Positions 19,101-27,450 of a DNA stretch of 64,000 bases are shown piece by piece. Numbering within the stretch: position 1 is the first letter of the stretch; every line of letters starts with the position of its first letter. The stretch lies in assembly GCA_038205115.1 (NCBI GenBank), contig JBBRCE010000020.1:1-64000 (forward strand), written 5' to 3'. Source of the DNA: JBBRCE01 sp038205115 (lineage in GTDB: Bacteria; Planctomycetota; Planctomycetia; Pirellulales; JBBRCE01). A model generated the notes under the pieces. That model was given only the letters and a program-made list of their open reading frames with translations, was not told where the DNA came from and ran no database searches. A program made the translations under genes and the position numbers.

Positions 19101-19347
19101 CCAGCGAGAATTCGGATTCGATCGTTTCTCCGCCGTGGCATTTCAGGCACTGTGCCACGAGCAGCGGCCCGACTTTGGACTTGAACAGTTCCAGCCCACG
19201 AGTCATTTTGGCCGCGTGATCGGCGTCAATCGCGGCAGGAGCGGATTCCACGGCGAGTAAGAACTTCGGTAGCGCCAGGCTGCTAACAGTGCCCAGGCAA
19301 AGCAAAACCAGGAATGCTCCGGCACGTTGAGAGTGGTGGGCGGACAT
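16198..19347 (-). CDS. PSCyt1 / DUF1549 (PSCyt2) / DUF1553 (PSD1) protein
   Basis: This 1049-residue protein has the three-domain planctomycetal architecture. After a signal peptide (residues 8-33) comes a PSCyt1 cytochrome c-like domain with one CxxCH heme site, Cys67/Cys70/His71 in QCLKCHGGE. DUF1549 follows (FIKAGLDAEKLTPNAPAERR, about residue 200 on, with HYGERWGRHWLDLVRFAESHG-type core and a second conserved cysteine/histidine cluster VGCCRCHDHKFDP). DUF1553 is at the C-terminus (YRRRSLANWMTD, RVEVNRLWQHHFGRGLV, PSDFGSRGEAPSHPELLDFLA). The start MSAHHSQRAG is preferred over codons further upstream because it gives a normal signal. No clear Shine-Dalgarno sequence is seen. It forms an operon with the DUF1501 gene at 14675. 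Confidence 0.95.
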   Translation of the reverse strand: MSAHHSQRAGAFLVLLCLGTVSSLALPKFLLAVESAPAAIDADHAAKMTRGLELFKSKVGPLLVAQCLKCHGGETIESEFSLADRDALLKGGAAGTAIKPGDSHGSRMYKLLTHAAEPHMPDKAPRLSDENIQSIADWIDSGAPYDAPLKAGKIAATPDWTMTQIDPAAKKFWSFQPLQKAAPPRIAGDTWSRTAIDPFIKAGLDAEKLTPNAPAERRQLIRRAYFDLIGLPPTPEQIAAFVNDPSPDAWSKVIDHLLASPHYGERWGRHWLDLVRFAESHGFEHDSDRPTAYHYRDFVIRALNADMPYDQFIRWQLAGDEIAPDNAEAWLATGFLAAGVHSTQITKNEVEKQRYDELDDMLSTTTTSMLGLTVGCCRCHDHKFDPFPQADYYRLLSTFTTVVRSDRELPLNPQEYQRQKQHFDLEHQPLVDALKKFETTELPSRLARWQAEHGGELAASRQWRIVQPTEVKTSGGAILKQQPDGSLLASGKNPEFDSYTLTVDTELTDIRHIRLEALADASLAKHGPGRAANGNFALSDFKVSAAPRNGSASPQPLTFSHVRATFEQNGLPAAAAIDDHEKTAWAIDPKFGQDHAIAVSLDQPVGFAGGTRLVFTLVFKNNAKHAIGRPRLSLSTDEAAPELATGGVPETIVEALKTSSEKRSAKQTATLMSWYGEQDADWRRLNDAVKAHAAKAPKPNQVKALVSGEGIPALRLHTQGDDFLKETNFLKRGDVSQKQAVASQGFLQVLMPAPNEQKLWQVDPPAGSKTSYRRRSLANWMTDADRGAGALLARVEVNRLWQHHFGRGLVATPSDFGSRGEAPSHPELLDFLAAELIRNGWQLKPIHKLMMTSAAYQMSSQVDPAKLTADRDNRWLWRQPLRRLEAEVIRDSMLSVCGQLDETLLGAGTLDPASRRRSIYFTVKRSQMMPMMQVFDAPDALQGQGERGTTTVPPQALMLMNNPRTREAAQQFAARLNAAGKASLDDVVRHGYLAAIGREPGSEELADSIAFIKAQAELYDSEKKSGAHALALADFCQTLLSLNEFVYVE

Positions 19348-19565
19348 CAACGAGACTCGGAGTAGGAGGGCAATCCGATTTATATGAGGCGAGATTTGAT
19401 CCATTATAGCAGGAATTCGCGGCACGATTCAAGCATTTCGGGATCCCGCGGGGCGTGATCCGACCCAAGCGCGTGCTGACTCGGCGTGGCTGATCGCCTT
19501 CTCAGGGAGCGATATCAATGTCGCTTCGGAGATTGCCACCGCGCGATTGCAAAACCGCCTGACGA

Positions 19566-21542
19566 CTAGGCGATCAGCTCAGCCGCTTGCTTCGCCGGCG
19601 GCAGCGATTGGCAGAAGGCGGCAATTTGAGCAATGAGCTTGGGTCGATCGATCGGTTTGGTGGCGAAATCGTCGCAACCCGCCGCCAGGCATTTGTCGCG
19701 CTCGCCGGTCATGGCATGCGCGGTGAGCGCGATGATCGGCGACTCGTAACCCATGGCGCGCAGCAGTGTCGTGGCTTCGTAGCCGTCCATGATGGGCATT
19801 TGCATGTCCATCAGCACTGCGTCAAACGATTGACCCTGCTGGGCAGCACGCCAGGCCTCGGCCACGGCGTCGCGGCCGTTGCTCACCAATTGCACCGTGG
19901 CACCGGCTTTTTTGAGCACCAGCGAAATCAACCGCTGATTGTCGGGACCGTCTTCAGCGAGCAGCAACGTGGCGCCTTGCAGTTTACCTACTGTTGCCGC
20001 GGACCGACTTTCCAGGGCGGCTGCGTTGTTGAGCATTCGCCCGGTCTCTTGTTCCACCGCAATCAACTTAACCATCGACAGCGGACCGGTTGGGGCGGTC
20101 AGCCGGAACGTCGAGCCCACGCCAGGTAGCGAACGGACGATGGTCACGTCGCCGTCCATGAAGTGCGCCAGTCGCTTGCTGATCGTCAACCCTAAGCCGG
20201 TGCCGCCAAAGCTGCGCGTGGTGGACATATCCGCCTGCGTAAAGGGCCGAAACAGCCGCTCCATTTGTTCCGGCGACATGCCAAGGCCCGTATCGCTGAC
20301 GTCAAAGTCCAAGTAGGGCGATTCGGCGAGTACCAGTCGCACGGCGATGCGGACTTCGCCCGTTTCGGTGAATTTGACGGCGTTGCCCACCAGGTTGATC
20401 AGAATTTGGCGCAACCGTGTGGGATCGGATTGAATACTCTCGGGCATGACCGTATCGAATTGGATGACCAGTTGAATTCCCTTGCTGACGGCGCGCGGTC
20501 GCATTAGCGATTCGACATCGGCCAGAATTTGGATGGCCGAGCAACTGACGCGTTCGACTTCGAGTTTGTCGGCTTCGATCTTGGACAGATCGAGAATGTC
20601 GTTGATGATGGTCAGCAGGTGATCGCCGTTGCGCTGGATGGTGCGGATCGATTCGATGCGGCTGGCCGGCGCGCGGTGGATTTCGCCATCTTCCAGCAGC
20701 ATTTCCGCGTAGCCGAGGATGGCCGTCATGGGCGTGCGAATTTCGTGGCTCATGTTAGCCAGGAATTCGCTCTTGGCCACGCTGGCCGCCTTGGCGGATT
20801 CCATCACTTGACGCAGTTCGTCGGCCTGGCAGGCGTACAAGTCGCGGGATTCTTCCAATTCGGCGGTTCGCTCCTCAATGGTTTGTTCGATCCGCTGATT
20901 CAGCACCAACAATTGCGACTCGCGCTGGCAGATGCGTTGAATTTCCAGCTCGCTCCGCCGGCATGCGAGAATCAAAAAGATATCTTCGAACAGCACCCAA
21001 CCAATATGTTCCAGCGAGCGCCAAACGTTGGCGTCCAGCACGCCGTAGATGCTTTGCGGCCAGTACCAACCGCGGAGGAGGTGGTCGGCGGCGACAACCA
21101 GCGAAGCGGTCACCAGCACCCGCCAGTCGCGGTAAAAAGCCAAAAATGCCAGCGACCCGAAGATATGGAAATGCGTTTCGATCCGCCCGCCCAGCAAGTG
21201 AATCAGCAGCGATGACGACAGCGCTTGGCCGATGGCAATTGTGTGTCGTGCGATGACCGTTCCAGATTGGCAGGTCGCCAGCGTGATTGGCAAAATGGCG
21301 ATCAAACCGCCGAACAAAACCGAGGCCCAGACGTGCGGTTGGGTTTTGGAACTGGCGCTTGCCCAGGCGTGGGGCGAGATGAAAAGCGCGGCCGCGACGC
21401 AAGCCAGCCATTGCAGCGCCAGCAGCCAGGCGAACAGCCGGTCGGTACGCCGATAAATCTCTTGGCGATAATACGACAGCAAGTCGCTGGCAATTGCGGC
21501 GCGGGCTTGTCCCGAGTCGGCATTGAGTTTGTCGTTTTGCAT
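19566..21542 (-). CDS. hybrid sensor histidine kinase with membrane input domain and receiver
   Basis: This 658-residue protein has about six hydrophobic segments at residues 36-195, a short coiled coil (200-255), HisKA with phospho-acceptor His266 in MSHEIRTPM, an HATPase domain (NLVGNAVKFTETG; DTGLGMSPEQ; GGTGLGLTI) and a C-terminal receiver with phospho-acceptor Asp579 in LMDMQMPIMDG and the conserved Lys in ATKPI. The membrane part carries several histidines (H100, H115, H124, H126, H154, H179), including THFHIFGSLAFLAFYRDWR and ADHLLRG. The open frame extends 73 codons upstream, but MQNDKLNADSG is chosen because the upstream part is basic and featureless. No cognate output protein is adjacent, so the receiver probably passes phosphate to an unlinked HPt or regulator. 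Confidence 0.93.
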   Translation of the reverse strand: MQNDKLNADSGQARAAIASDLLSYYRQEIYRRTDRLFAWLLALQWLACVAAALFISPHAWASASSKTQPHVWASVLFGGLIAILPITLATCQSGTVIARHTIAIGQALSSSLLIHLLGGRIETHFHIFGSLAFLAFYRDWRVLVTASLVVAADHLLRGWYWPQSIYGVLDANVWRSLEHIGWVLFEDIFLILACRRSELEIQRICQRESQLLVLNQRIEQTIEERTAELEESRDLYACQADELRQVMESAKAASVAKSEFLANMSHEIRTPMTAILGYAEMLLEDGEIHRAPASRIESIRTIQRNGDHLLTIINDILDLSKIEADKLEVERVSCSAIQILADVESLMRPRAVSKGIQLVIQFDTVMPESIQSDPTRLRQILINLVGNAVKFTETGEVRIAVRLVLAESPYLDFDVSDTGLGMSPEQMERLFRPFTQADMSTTRSFGGTGLGLTISKRLAHFMDGDVTIVRSLPGVGSTFRLTAPTGPLSMVKLIAVEQETGRMLNNAAALESRSAATVGKLQGATLLLAEDGPDNQRLISLVLKKAGATVQLVSNGRDAVAEAWRAAQQGQSFDAVLMDMQMPIMDGYEATTLLRAMGYESPIIALTAHAMTGERDKCLAAGCDDFATKPIDRPKLIAQIAAFCQSLPPAKQAAELIA

Positions 21543-21842
21543 TGCTGGCTCTGACGTGGCTCCGAGTCGCGCCCGTGGCAGTTTCGAAGTGGGCGGACGC
21601 GATGGCCATCGGTCGCCGGACTGCTTCGAAATACGGAATTCACCCCGCCGTCGGGACGAAGTGGCAACGTTAGTATCGTGCGGCGAGCGCTTAGCTCCGC
21701 AGATTGCTGAAAATATTCCGACTAAACGGAATGTGCCGTCTGCGCAATCGCGGCCCGGCACGTTGAAGTTAACGAAGGTGCGGATTGCAGCGACAAGCGT
21801 TGCGCGGAAGACGGATCCACGTACCGGCCGATCCGCCGAAAT

Positions 21843-22925
21843 TTAATGACCAGCGGTCTTTGTGAGTTCTGCCAACTTGGCGTGGCCTTTTTCCAGCTTA
21901 CTCTGGAGGTCGTGGAATTTCTTTTCGGCAGCGTCCTTGGCTTTTATGGCGTCCGGATTGGCGTTGGACGTTTCTGCCTTGGCCAGGGCCTCGTCAAGTC
22001 CGGTTTTGGCGCTAGCCGATTGCTGCTCCAGGTCGCGTACCGCCGCCTGCACGGATTTGAATTCTTGTTCCGCGCTGACTCTGGGATTTGGCGAGGCGTC
22101 GGCTTTTTCCAAGCCGAGGATCCACTTGATGCCACCGAGCATCGAGTCCATGTATTTGGGATTGGTCCACACGTCTTCGTTGTGACCCAAGCTCATGTGA
22201 AAGCACTTGCCTTCGCCGTACTCTTTGCACCAGGCAACAGGCACAAAGCGAACTTCTTTATGGCTCGTCTTTTCCATGTTCATGCTCATCAGCAGATGGA
22301 CTTTCTCCGGCTGCCAGTTTTTGAACTGATAGATTTCATCTTTGATGGTGAACTCATCGCCCCACGGTTTGCTGATGGGGTTGTCTTGATCGTGTACGGT
22401 GATGGTCACGGTATCGCCGGCGTGCCAGGGATGGCCGTCGAACGAGCCGCCGATCATGTCCCAGTATGGTTTGTAGTCAGCCATGGTGTCGGCTGCCGAA
22501 TGCGCGCCGATGAAACCGTGACCCGGCTGTTTGAGCCAGGTGTTGAAGAAGTAGTCGAATGTTTCATCGCTGACCGGCCAATTCTTCCGCGGACCCGTGG
22601 TGTAGAACATGACGATGTCGTAGTTTTGCAGGTTATCTTTGGTGAAGTCTTTGGCTGCGTCTTGCGTGCAATCCACGCGGAACAGTCCGCTAGAAACGCC
22701 CAGCGCGGTCATGGCGCGTTCGGCCGGCGCCAGTTGCGGCGCGTCGGGCTTGTCTTTGTCCGGTTTGCGCGTGACCGAGCCATGTTTGAAGCCAAAACTC
22801 TGGGTGAGAAATAAAATCCGCACCGGTTTGGTCGGCGCGGCCGACGCTGGCGTGCAAACGGGCAATGCCGCCACGGCAATGAGCATCGCCACGCAGCGGG
22901 TGACGGTCTTTCGAACGTGAATCAT
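21843..22925 (-). CDS. ThuA domain exported protein with C-terminal coiled coil
   Basis: This 360-residue protein has a signal peptide (about residues 1-29, ending ASA). The ThuA (class I glutamine amidotransferase-like, trehalose-utilisation) domain follows: VRILFLTQSFGFKHGSV, YDIVMFYTTGPR, GFIGAHSAADT, MIGGSFDGHPWH, MSLGHNEDVW and GGIKWILG. About 80 helix-forming residues at the end are predicted as a coiled coil. GGAG lies 11 bases before ATG; a TTG further upstream has it too close. ThuA proteins are abundant in planctomycetes and are assumed to act on sugars, but the reaction is not established. It lies upstream of the histidine kinase gene on the same strand, with a 300-base gap. Confidence 0.92.
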   Translation of the reverse strand: MIHVRKTVTRCVAMLIAVAALPVCTPASAAPTKPVRILFLTQSFGFKHGSVTRKPDKDKPDAPQLAPAERAMTALGVSSGLFRVDCTQDAAKDFTKDNLQNYDIVMFYTTGPRKNWPVSDETFDYFFNTWLKQPGHGFIGAHSAADTMADYKPYWDMIGGSFDGHPWHAGDTVTITVHDQDNPISKPWGDEFTIKDEIYQFKNWQPEKVHLLMSMNMEKTSHKEVRFVPVAWCKEYGEGKCFHMSLGHNEDVWTNPKYMDSMLGGIKWILGLEKADASPNPRVSAEQEFKSVQAAVRDLEQQSASAKTGLDEALAKAETSNANPDAIKAKDAAEKKFHDLQSKLEKGHAKLAELTKTAGH

Positions 22926-23040
22926 GTTGGGCAAAGCTCCAAAAGAAAAATCATCCGCAAAAGTGAGCAGTCGAGCGTCGGATCAGCACCATCCGCCTAG
23001 CGTGCACAACGTCAGGCGATTGGCGGAAGCACAGCACCGG

Positions 23041-24441
23041 CTATTTGGTCTTGGGTTGCGTAACGCCCAGGAAATCGTCGGTGCGGAAGGGCGTGGCGGG
23101 CAGGCCGTCTTTGTTCCACAAGTTGACCACGGGATATTGATTCCAGCCGTAGCGAACGGCCACCGGTTTGGCAACGTCCGGCGAAGAGACGACAACCGTG
23201 TCGCCCTCGATCTTGGCCCGGGCGTTGTGAAACGCTTTGTCTTCGCCGGCGATGGTGAAGCCGGTCAGTTGGTCGCCTTCGGACTTCAGGCCTTGGCCCA
23301 GATGCGTGAATTTGATCACCGCGTTTGCGCCATCGACGGACATACTTTGATAGACGGGGCCGGAGTATTCGATTTTTTCGCCATAGGCAATGGCGCGGGC
23401 TGCCAGTGCCAATCTCTCGCCGGCCGGTTGTTTGCGTTTGGGATGGATGTCCTTCTCGTCGCCGACGTCGGTAATCACCGCCATGCCGGTCTTTGGTAGG
23501 TTTTGCGCGGTCAGCAATTGGGCTTCGCGAAGTTCGGCCCAGCGACTCGGGCCAGGCGCATCGACAATTTTTTCGTAGGGCGCCAACTGTACGAACAAGA
23601 ACGGAAAATCGCCTTGCTTCCAAGCGGCGCGCCAGTTTGTGATCATCGTCGGAAAGAGTTTGCGGTACAGATAAGCCTCGCCCGCGTTGGATTCGCCTTG
23701 ATACCAGATCGCGCCGCGAATGCCGTAATTTTGCAGCGGATGGATCATGGCGTTGTAAAGATCCGAATGACGCCGTTTGAGATAGACGGCAGTCGCTGGT
23801 TCGGCTTCGAGCGCCTGTTGGCTGGTCCAAGCCTCGGCGGGCGTGCCACCGACATTGGTGTTGATGAGTCCGATCGGTACATCGAGTTTGGCTTGCAGCG
23901 CGCGGCCGAAGTAATACGCCACGCCGGAAAAGTTGGGCGTGGTTTGCGGATTGCACTCGCTCCACGTGCCGACCACGTCGTCTTGCGGTTCGGGCTTGCC
24001 ATGCCGCGGCACGTTGTACAAACGCAATTTGGCATTGGTCGACTGCTTGACGTCGGCGGGGCCAGTGGCGCAGTTGTTAAGCGTCATTTCCATATTCGAT
24101 TGGCCGGAACAAATCCAGACGTCGCCGATCAGCACGTTTTTGAGCTCGATGGTATTGCTACCGGTGATGGTCAGCGTGGTAGGGCCGCCGGCTGTCAGTG
24201 GCTTTAGCTGCACCAGCCATTTGCCATCTTTAGCCACGGTGCTAACGGTTTGGTCGTTGATGGCGACCGTCACTTTCTCATCGTTGGCGGCGGTTCCCCA
24301 GACGTTGATGGGAATCTCGCGCTGCAGCAGCATGTTGTCAGAAAACAGGCCGTGCGGTTTGACTTCGGCCAAAGCAAACGGAGTCACGCCAAAGCAGAGC
24401 GAAGCGATCAACAGGAAAACGGCAGAGCGGAGCATGGGCAT
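23041..24441 (-). CDS. sialate O-acetylesterase family (SGNH-type) exported esterase
   Basis: This 466-residue protein would remove O-acetyl groups from sialic acids or, more likely here, from plant or algal polysaccharides. The N-terminal signal spans residues 3-25 (AFALA-type cleavage). The nucleophile is Ser115 in ICSGQSNMEM. Other family segments are YYFGRALQAKLDVPIGLINTNVGGTPAEAWTS, IHPLQNYGIRGAIWYQGESNA and FVQLAPY. A later Asp/His pair is likely in the VGDEKDIHPK segment. The first 24 codons of the open frame are excluded because the signal peptide would otherwise be buried. It lies 115 bases upstream of the ThuA gene, possibly the same transcript; together they suggest carbohydrate use. 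Confidence 0.92.
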   Translation of the reverse strand: MPMLRSAVFLLIASLCFGVTPFALAEVKPHGLFSDNMLLQREIPINVWGTAANDEKVTVAINDQTVSTVAKDGKWLVQLKPLTAGGPTTLTITGSNTIELKNVLIGDVWICSGQSNMEMTLNNCATGPADVKQSTNAKLRLYNVPRHGKPEPQDDVVGTWSECNPQTTPNFSGVAYYFGRALQAKLDVPIGLINTNVGGTPAEAWTSQQALEAEPATAVYLKRRHSDLYNAMIHPLQNYGIRGAIWYQGESNAGEAYLYRKLFPTMITNWRAAWKQGDFPFLFVQLAPYEKIVDAPGPSRWAELREAQLLTAQNLPKTGMAVITDVGDEKDIHPKRKQPAGERLALAARAIAYGEKIEYSGPVYQSMSVDGANAVIKFTHLGQGLKSEGDQLTGFTIAGEDKAFHNARAKIEGDTVVVSSPDVAKPVAVRYGWNQYPVVNLWNKDGLPATPFRTDDFLGVTQPKTK

Positions 24442-24667
24442 TCGCGGGTGGGGTGAATGGCAGTGGGCAGGATTTGGCAAATCATAACAGTCGGCAATTC
24501 GAATTGCGAGCAAACCGCGACAGATTTTTCAGCCTGACGAATGTCCGATTGGCCGCCCGGCGCCGCACCGCGACAATTTGCGAACCACCGCGCGGCTGAC
24601 CAAACCACCGTGGCGCCCGGCCGAGTGTCGTGGTGCCGGGCGGCGGTTGCCAATAGCCGCGTGGCAG

Positions 24668-27325
24668 CTACTGGCCGGTCAAAGTGAACGCCGCCCAAAA
24701 GAATGGATGCGCAGCGCCGGACTTGGTGCGGTGGGCTTTGATGCGAACGATTTGAGCGGATCGCAAGGCTTCTGCCTTGGTTTGCCCTGCGGCCAAATTT
24801 TCGAAGAAAGCCTTCATCAGCAAGGCGGTATCGTTGTCGGGCACTTCCCACAGCGTGGCGACCACCGAGTTGGCGCCGGCCAGTTGAAATGCCTGTCGCA
24901 AGCCGGCGACGCCTTCGCCGTTGTTGACTTTACCGATGCCGGTTTCGCAGGCGCTGAGCACAATCAGATCGGTGCCGCGGAAATCGATGCCGCAAATGTC
25001 CAGACCGGTCAGAATCCCGTCGTCGGCGGTGTTTGCCGGGTCACGCTGATTGCAGCCAGCCAGTAAGAGTCCGCAGCGCAACAACGGATTATCGCCGTTG
25101 CCGTCCGCCGGCTTGTCGGGATCGGTACGCGGTTCGAAGAAGAAGCCGTGCGTGCTAAACACGGCAATTTGCGGGCGAGCAAGCCGCTTGGCTGTGGTCT
25201 CAAGCGCCAGGCGATCTTTGAAGAGCAGCGTTTTTTTGCCCTTTGTCAGGCGGTCGATATTGGGCTGAATGGCCGCTGCTTCCGCCGCCGTGCCTGGCAG
25301 TCGATTGACCTGACCAATATCGCGAAGGCTGCCGGCGAAACTGCGCGTTTTGATGGCCAGCGTTTTGTTGACCGGCCGCGCGACAATTCCACGCAGTGAT
25401 TCTTGGATGGCAGCTTTTTTGTCGGCGGGCGTGGCGTCGAACTGCGGATCGGCAAAAATCACTGGCGCCGCTTCAGAAGTGCTCGCCGGCTTGCGTGCCA
25501 GATCGCGACCGCTAATCAACAACCGCAGACTGTAACGTTCAACGAGCGTCAGATTTTTGTCGGTTTCGCTGATTGGCAGCGCTGCCCAAGGCACCAGCCA
25601 CAGCGCCCCGTCGGCACTGAGGATGATTTGCTGTTTTGCGCCAATGTGTGCGAGCAACGGTCGCAGAAGTTGCTCGGAGAGCTTGCTCATGACAGGTTGC
25701 AATTCGGCCAGCGCCGTTTGCTCGCCATTGCGAATTTTCTTGGCGTCCTGAATCAACTCGCGCATATCTTGTACGCCGTCTTCGATGTCTTTGGCCGATC
25801 CCAGGTCGATCAAGATCGGCGGTTGTTCGCTGGTCAGCACAAAAGCCGCGTATCGCTCGAGCGCCGGATCGATGGCGGGCCGTCTGTCGAATTGGCTGAG
25901 CGTTGGTTTGTCGCGGTTGAGCCGAACGATCTCAAATAGAATCGCGTCGCGCGGCAGCGCAGCGGCCACGTTCTTGTTTTCGACCCAGCGGTTGACGGCC
26001 GAATCCGTCGCCGCGCGGAGCCCAATCTGTCGCAGAATCTGCGCTTCGGCAGCTTGCAGCCGTTTGCCTTCGGCCGCGTCTTTGGAGCCGGCAGTGGCAA
26101 TGGCCAGCATTCGATTGCGCGTGTCTTGAAGTTTGCCAACCAACAGATCTTTCTCGGGCGAACTTTGCGCGTCGCGGAGCAAAAGTTCTTGATCGGCCAT
26201 GGCTTCGTGGATCAGCCCTTTGTCGTTGAGAGTCCAGTCGAACGCTTTAGCAACCAGTTGGGCGTTGTCGCGATGTCTGAGGGCGATTGCCGCCACATCC
26301 ATGAATCGCGACCGTTCGTCGGCCATGAATTTCAACTGCTCTTCGGGCGACAGCACTTTGAGCTGGGCTTCCGCATATTCGCGAATCACCCGCCGCGATT
26401 CATCGAAGTGGGCAATTGCTTGTTCCAGATTGCCTTGGCGCTCATCGAGCAATCCGAGCTCGTGCAGTTCGATTGCCACATCCAGATGTTTGTCGCCGCG
26501 CGAGGCGCGAATGGACTGCAGGGCTTGTTGCAACAGCGGCAACGCGCTGTCGTCGTGACCCTGACTGGAATGCACTGCGGCGAGCATGGCTTTGGAATAT
26601 GCCGTCCAATAATGATCGGCCGGCAAGAGTTGCTGGCGAACGCGCAGGGCCGCGGAGAATTGTCGATCCGCCAGATCGCGATTGCCTTCGCGAAACGCCA
26701 CCATGCCGAGCCCGTGTTCGTTGCCGGCGATGGTCAGCCGCGAATCGTCGTCGCTAAAGCGGCTGATGACGTCTTGCGACTGCGCGAATCGCTGCTTGGC
26801 ATCGTTCAGACGGCCGAGATCCCAGTCAACGTAAGCCAAATTCGAAAGCGCGGTGGCTTTTTCTTTGGGATCGGCGATGTTTTGAATCACCAGCAGGTAA
26901 TTTTCTTCGGCCCGCTGGTACTGATGCAGCCGCGAATACATCGTGCCAAGATTCATCGAGCAGCGCAGCCGCATTTCGCTGGAGGCGCCTTCTTCATTAA
27001 CGCCAACGGTGATGCAGCGGAGATAGGTCTGTTCGGCCTTGGCGAACTCCATCATTTCTAACTGGCAATTGGCCTGCAGTTCCATCAAGCGGGCGGTATC
27101 CAGGCACAAGGCATCCTTCTGGCCGGACCCAAAAACTTGTCCGCCCAGTTCGATGGCTTTTTGCAGCGACTGGCTGGCTTCGCCGAATTTGCCAGCCTGA
27201 TACTGTTTGACGCCTTGCTCGTAAAAGCTGGTCAACTGTTCGTTGGGACCAGCCCAGGCCAGTGAGCACCAGCCGGTTGCGACAAACGCGGCCAGCCATC
27301 GGATGCGTTGGGCAAGAACCATCAT
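24668..27325 (-). CDS. exported TPR-CHAT domain protein (caspase-like peptidase fold)
   Basis: This 885-residue protein starts with a signal peptide (WLAAFVATGWCSLAWA). Five to seven TPR-like repeats run from about residue 24 to 290, for instance AVDWDLGRLNDAKQRFAQS-type and HELGLLDERQGNLEQAIAHF. A helical linker precedes the C-terminal CHAT domain (about 560-885). The candidate catalytic dyad is His726 in FSTHGFFFEP and Cys793 in LSACETGIG, with the following ATLWEVPD strand. CHAT is a caspase/separase relative. In bacteria it occurs in peptidases and in TPR-linked regulatory proteins. The substrate is unknown. A GTG three codons upstream also exists. The next gene upstream encodes a cysteine-rich repeat protein, separated by a terminator. 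Confidence 0.9.
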   Translation of the reverse strand: MMVLAQRIRWLAAFVATGWCSLAWAGPNEQLTSFYEQGVKQYQAGKFGEASQSLQKAIELGGQVFGSGQKDALCLDTARLMELQANCQLEMMEFAKAEQTYLRCITVGVNEEGASSEMRLRCSMNLGTMYSRLHQYQRAEENYLLVIQNIADPKEKATALSNLAYVDWDLGRLNDAKQRFAQSQDVISRFSDDDSRLTIAGNEHGLGMVAFREGNRDLADRQFSAALRVRQQLLPADHYWTAYSKAMLAAVHSSQGHDDSALPLLQQALQSIRASRGDKHLDVAIELHELGLLDERQGNLEQAIAHFDESRRVIREYAEAQLKVLSPEEQLKFMADERSRFMDVAAIALRHRDNAQLVAKAFDWTLNDKGLIHEAMADQELLLRDAQSSPEKDLLVGKLQDTRNRMLAIATAGSKDAAEGKRLQAAEAQILRQIGLRAATDSAVNRWVENKNVAAALPRDAILFEIVRLNRDKPTLSQFDRRPAIDPALERYAAFVLTSEQPPILIDLGSAKDIEDGVQDMRELIQDAKKIRNGEQTALAELQPVMSKLSEQLLRPLLAHIGAKQQIILSADGALWLVPWAALPISETDKNLTLVERYSLRLLISGRDLARKPASTSEAAPVIFADPQFDATPADKKAAIQESLRGIVARPVNKTLAIKTRSFAGSLRDIGQVNRLPGTAAEAAAIQPNIDRLTKGKKTLLFKDRLALETTAKRLARPQIAVFSTHGFFFEPRTDPDKPADGNGDNPLLRCGLLLAGCNQRDPANTADDGILTGLDICGIDFRGTDLIVLSACETGIGKVNNGEGVAGLRQAFQLAGANSVVATLWEVPDNDTALLMKAFFENLAAGQTKAEALRSAQIVRIKAHRTKSGAAHPFFWAAFTLTGQ

Positions 27326-27345
27326 CAGGCGCACTCCGCGAAGAC

Positions 27346-27384
27346 AAGAAAACCGCCGGGCACGCTCGAATACGTGCCCGGCGG
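27346..27384 (-). terminator. intrinsic terminator after the cysteine-rich repeat gene
   Basis: On the minus strand a perfect 12-base-pair stem (plus-strand arms CCGCCGGGCACG at 27353-27364 and CGTGCCCGGCGG at 27373-27384) is followed by TTTTC. It lies downstream of the repeat-protein gene and 21 bases before the CHAT gene start, so the two genes probably have separate transcripts. Confidence 0.8.
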
Positions 27385-27450
27385 CTGCAGCTTCAGCAAA
27401 TGATATCGTCGTGACGATTTCACGAACAGCCGCCAGCGAGTAAGGTCGAC

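Noticed and set aside
23012..23965. 317-codon minus-strand open frame overlapping the sialate esterase gene
   Set aside because: Arg/Ser/His-rich shadow in another frame of the same strand; the esterase frame carries the SGQSNM motif and signal peptide.
24614..24642. CGCCCGGC/GCCGGGCG hairpin as terminator of the CHAT gene
   Set aside because: Perfect eight-base-pair stem but no T-run on the minus strand and a 13-base loop; not supported as a terminator.
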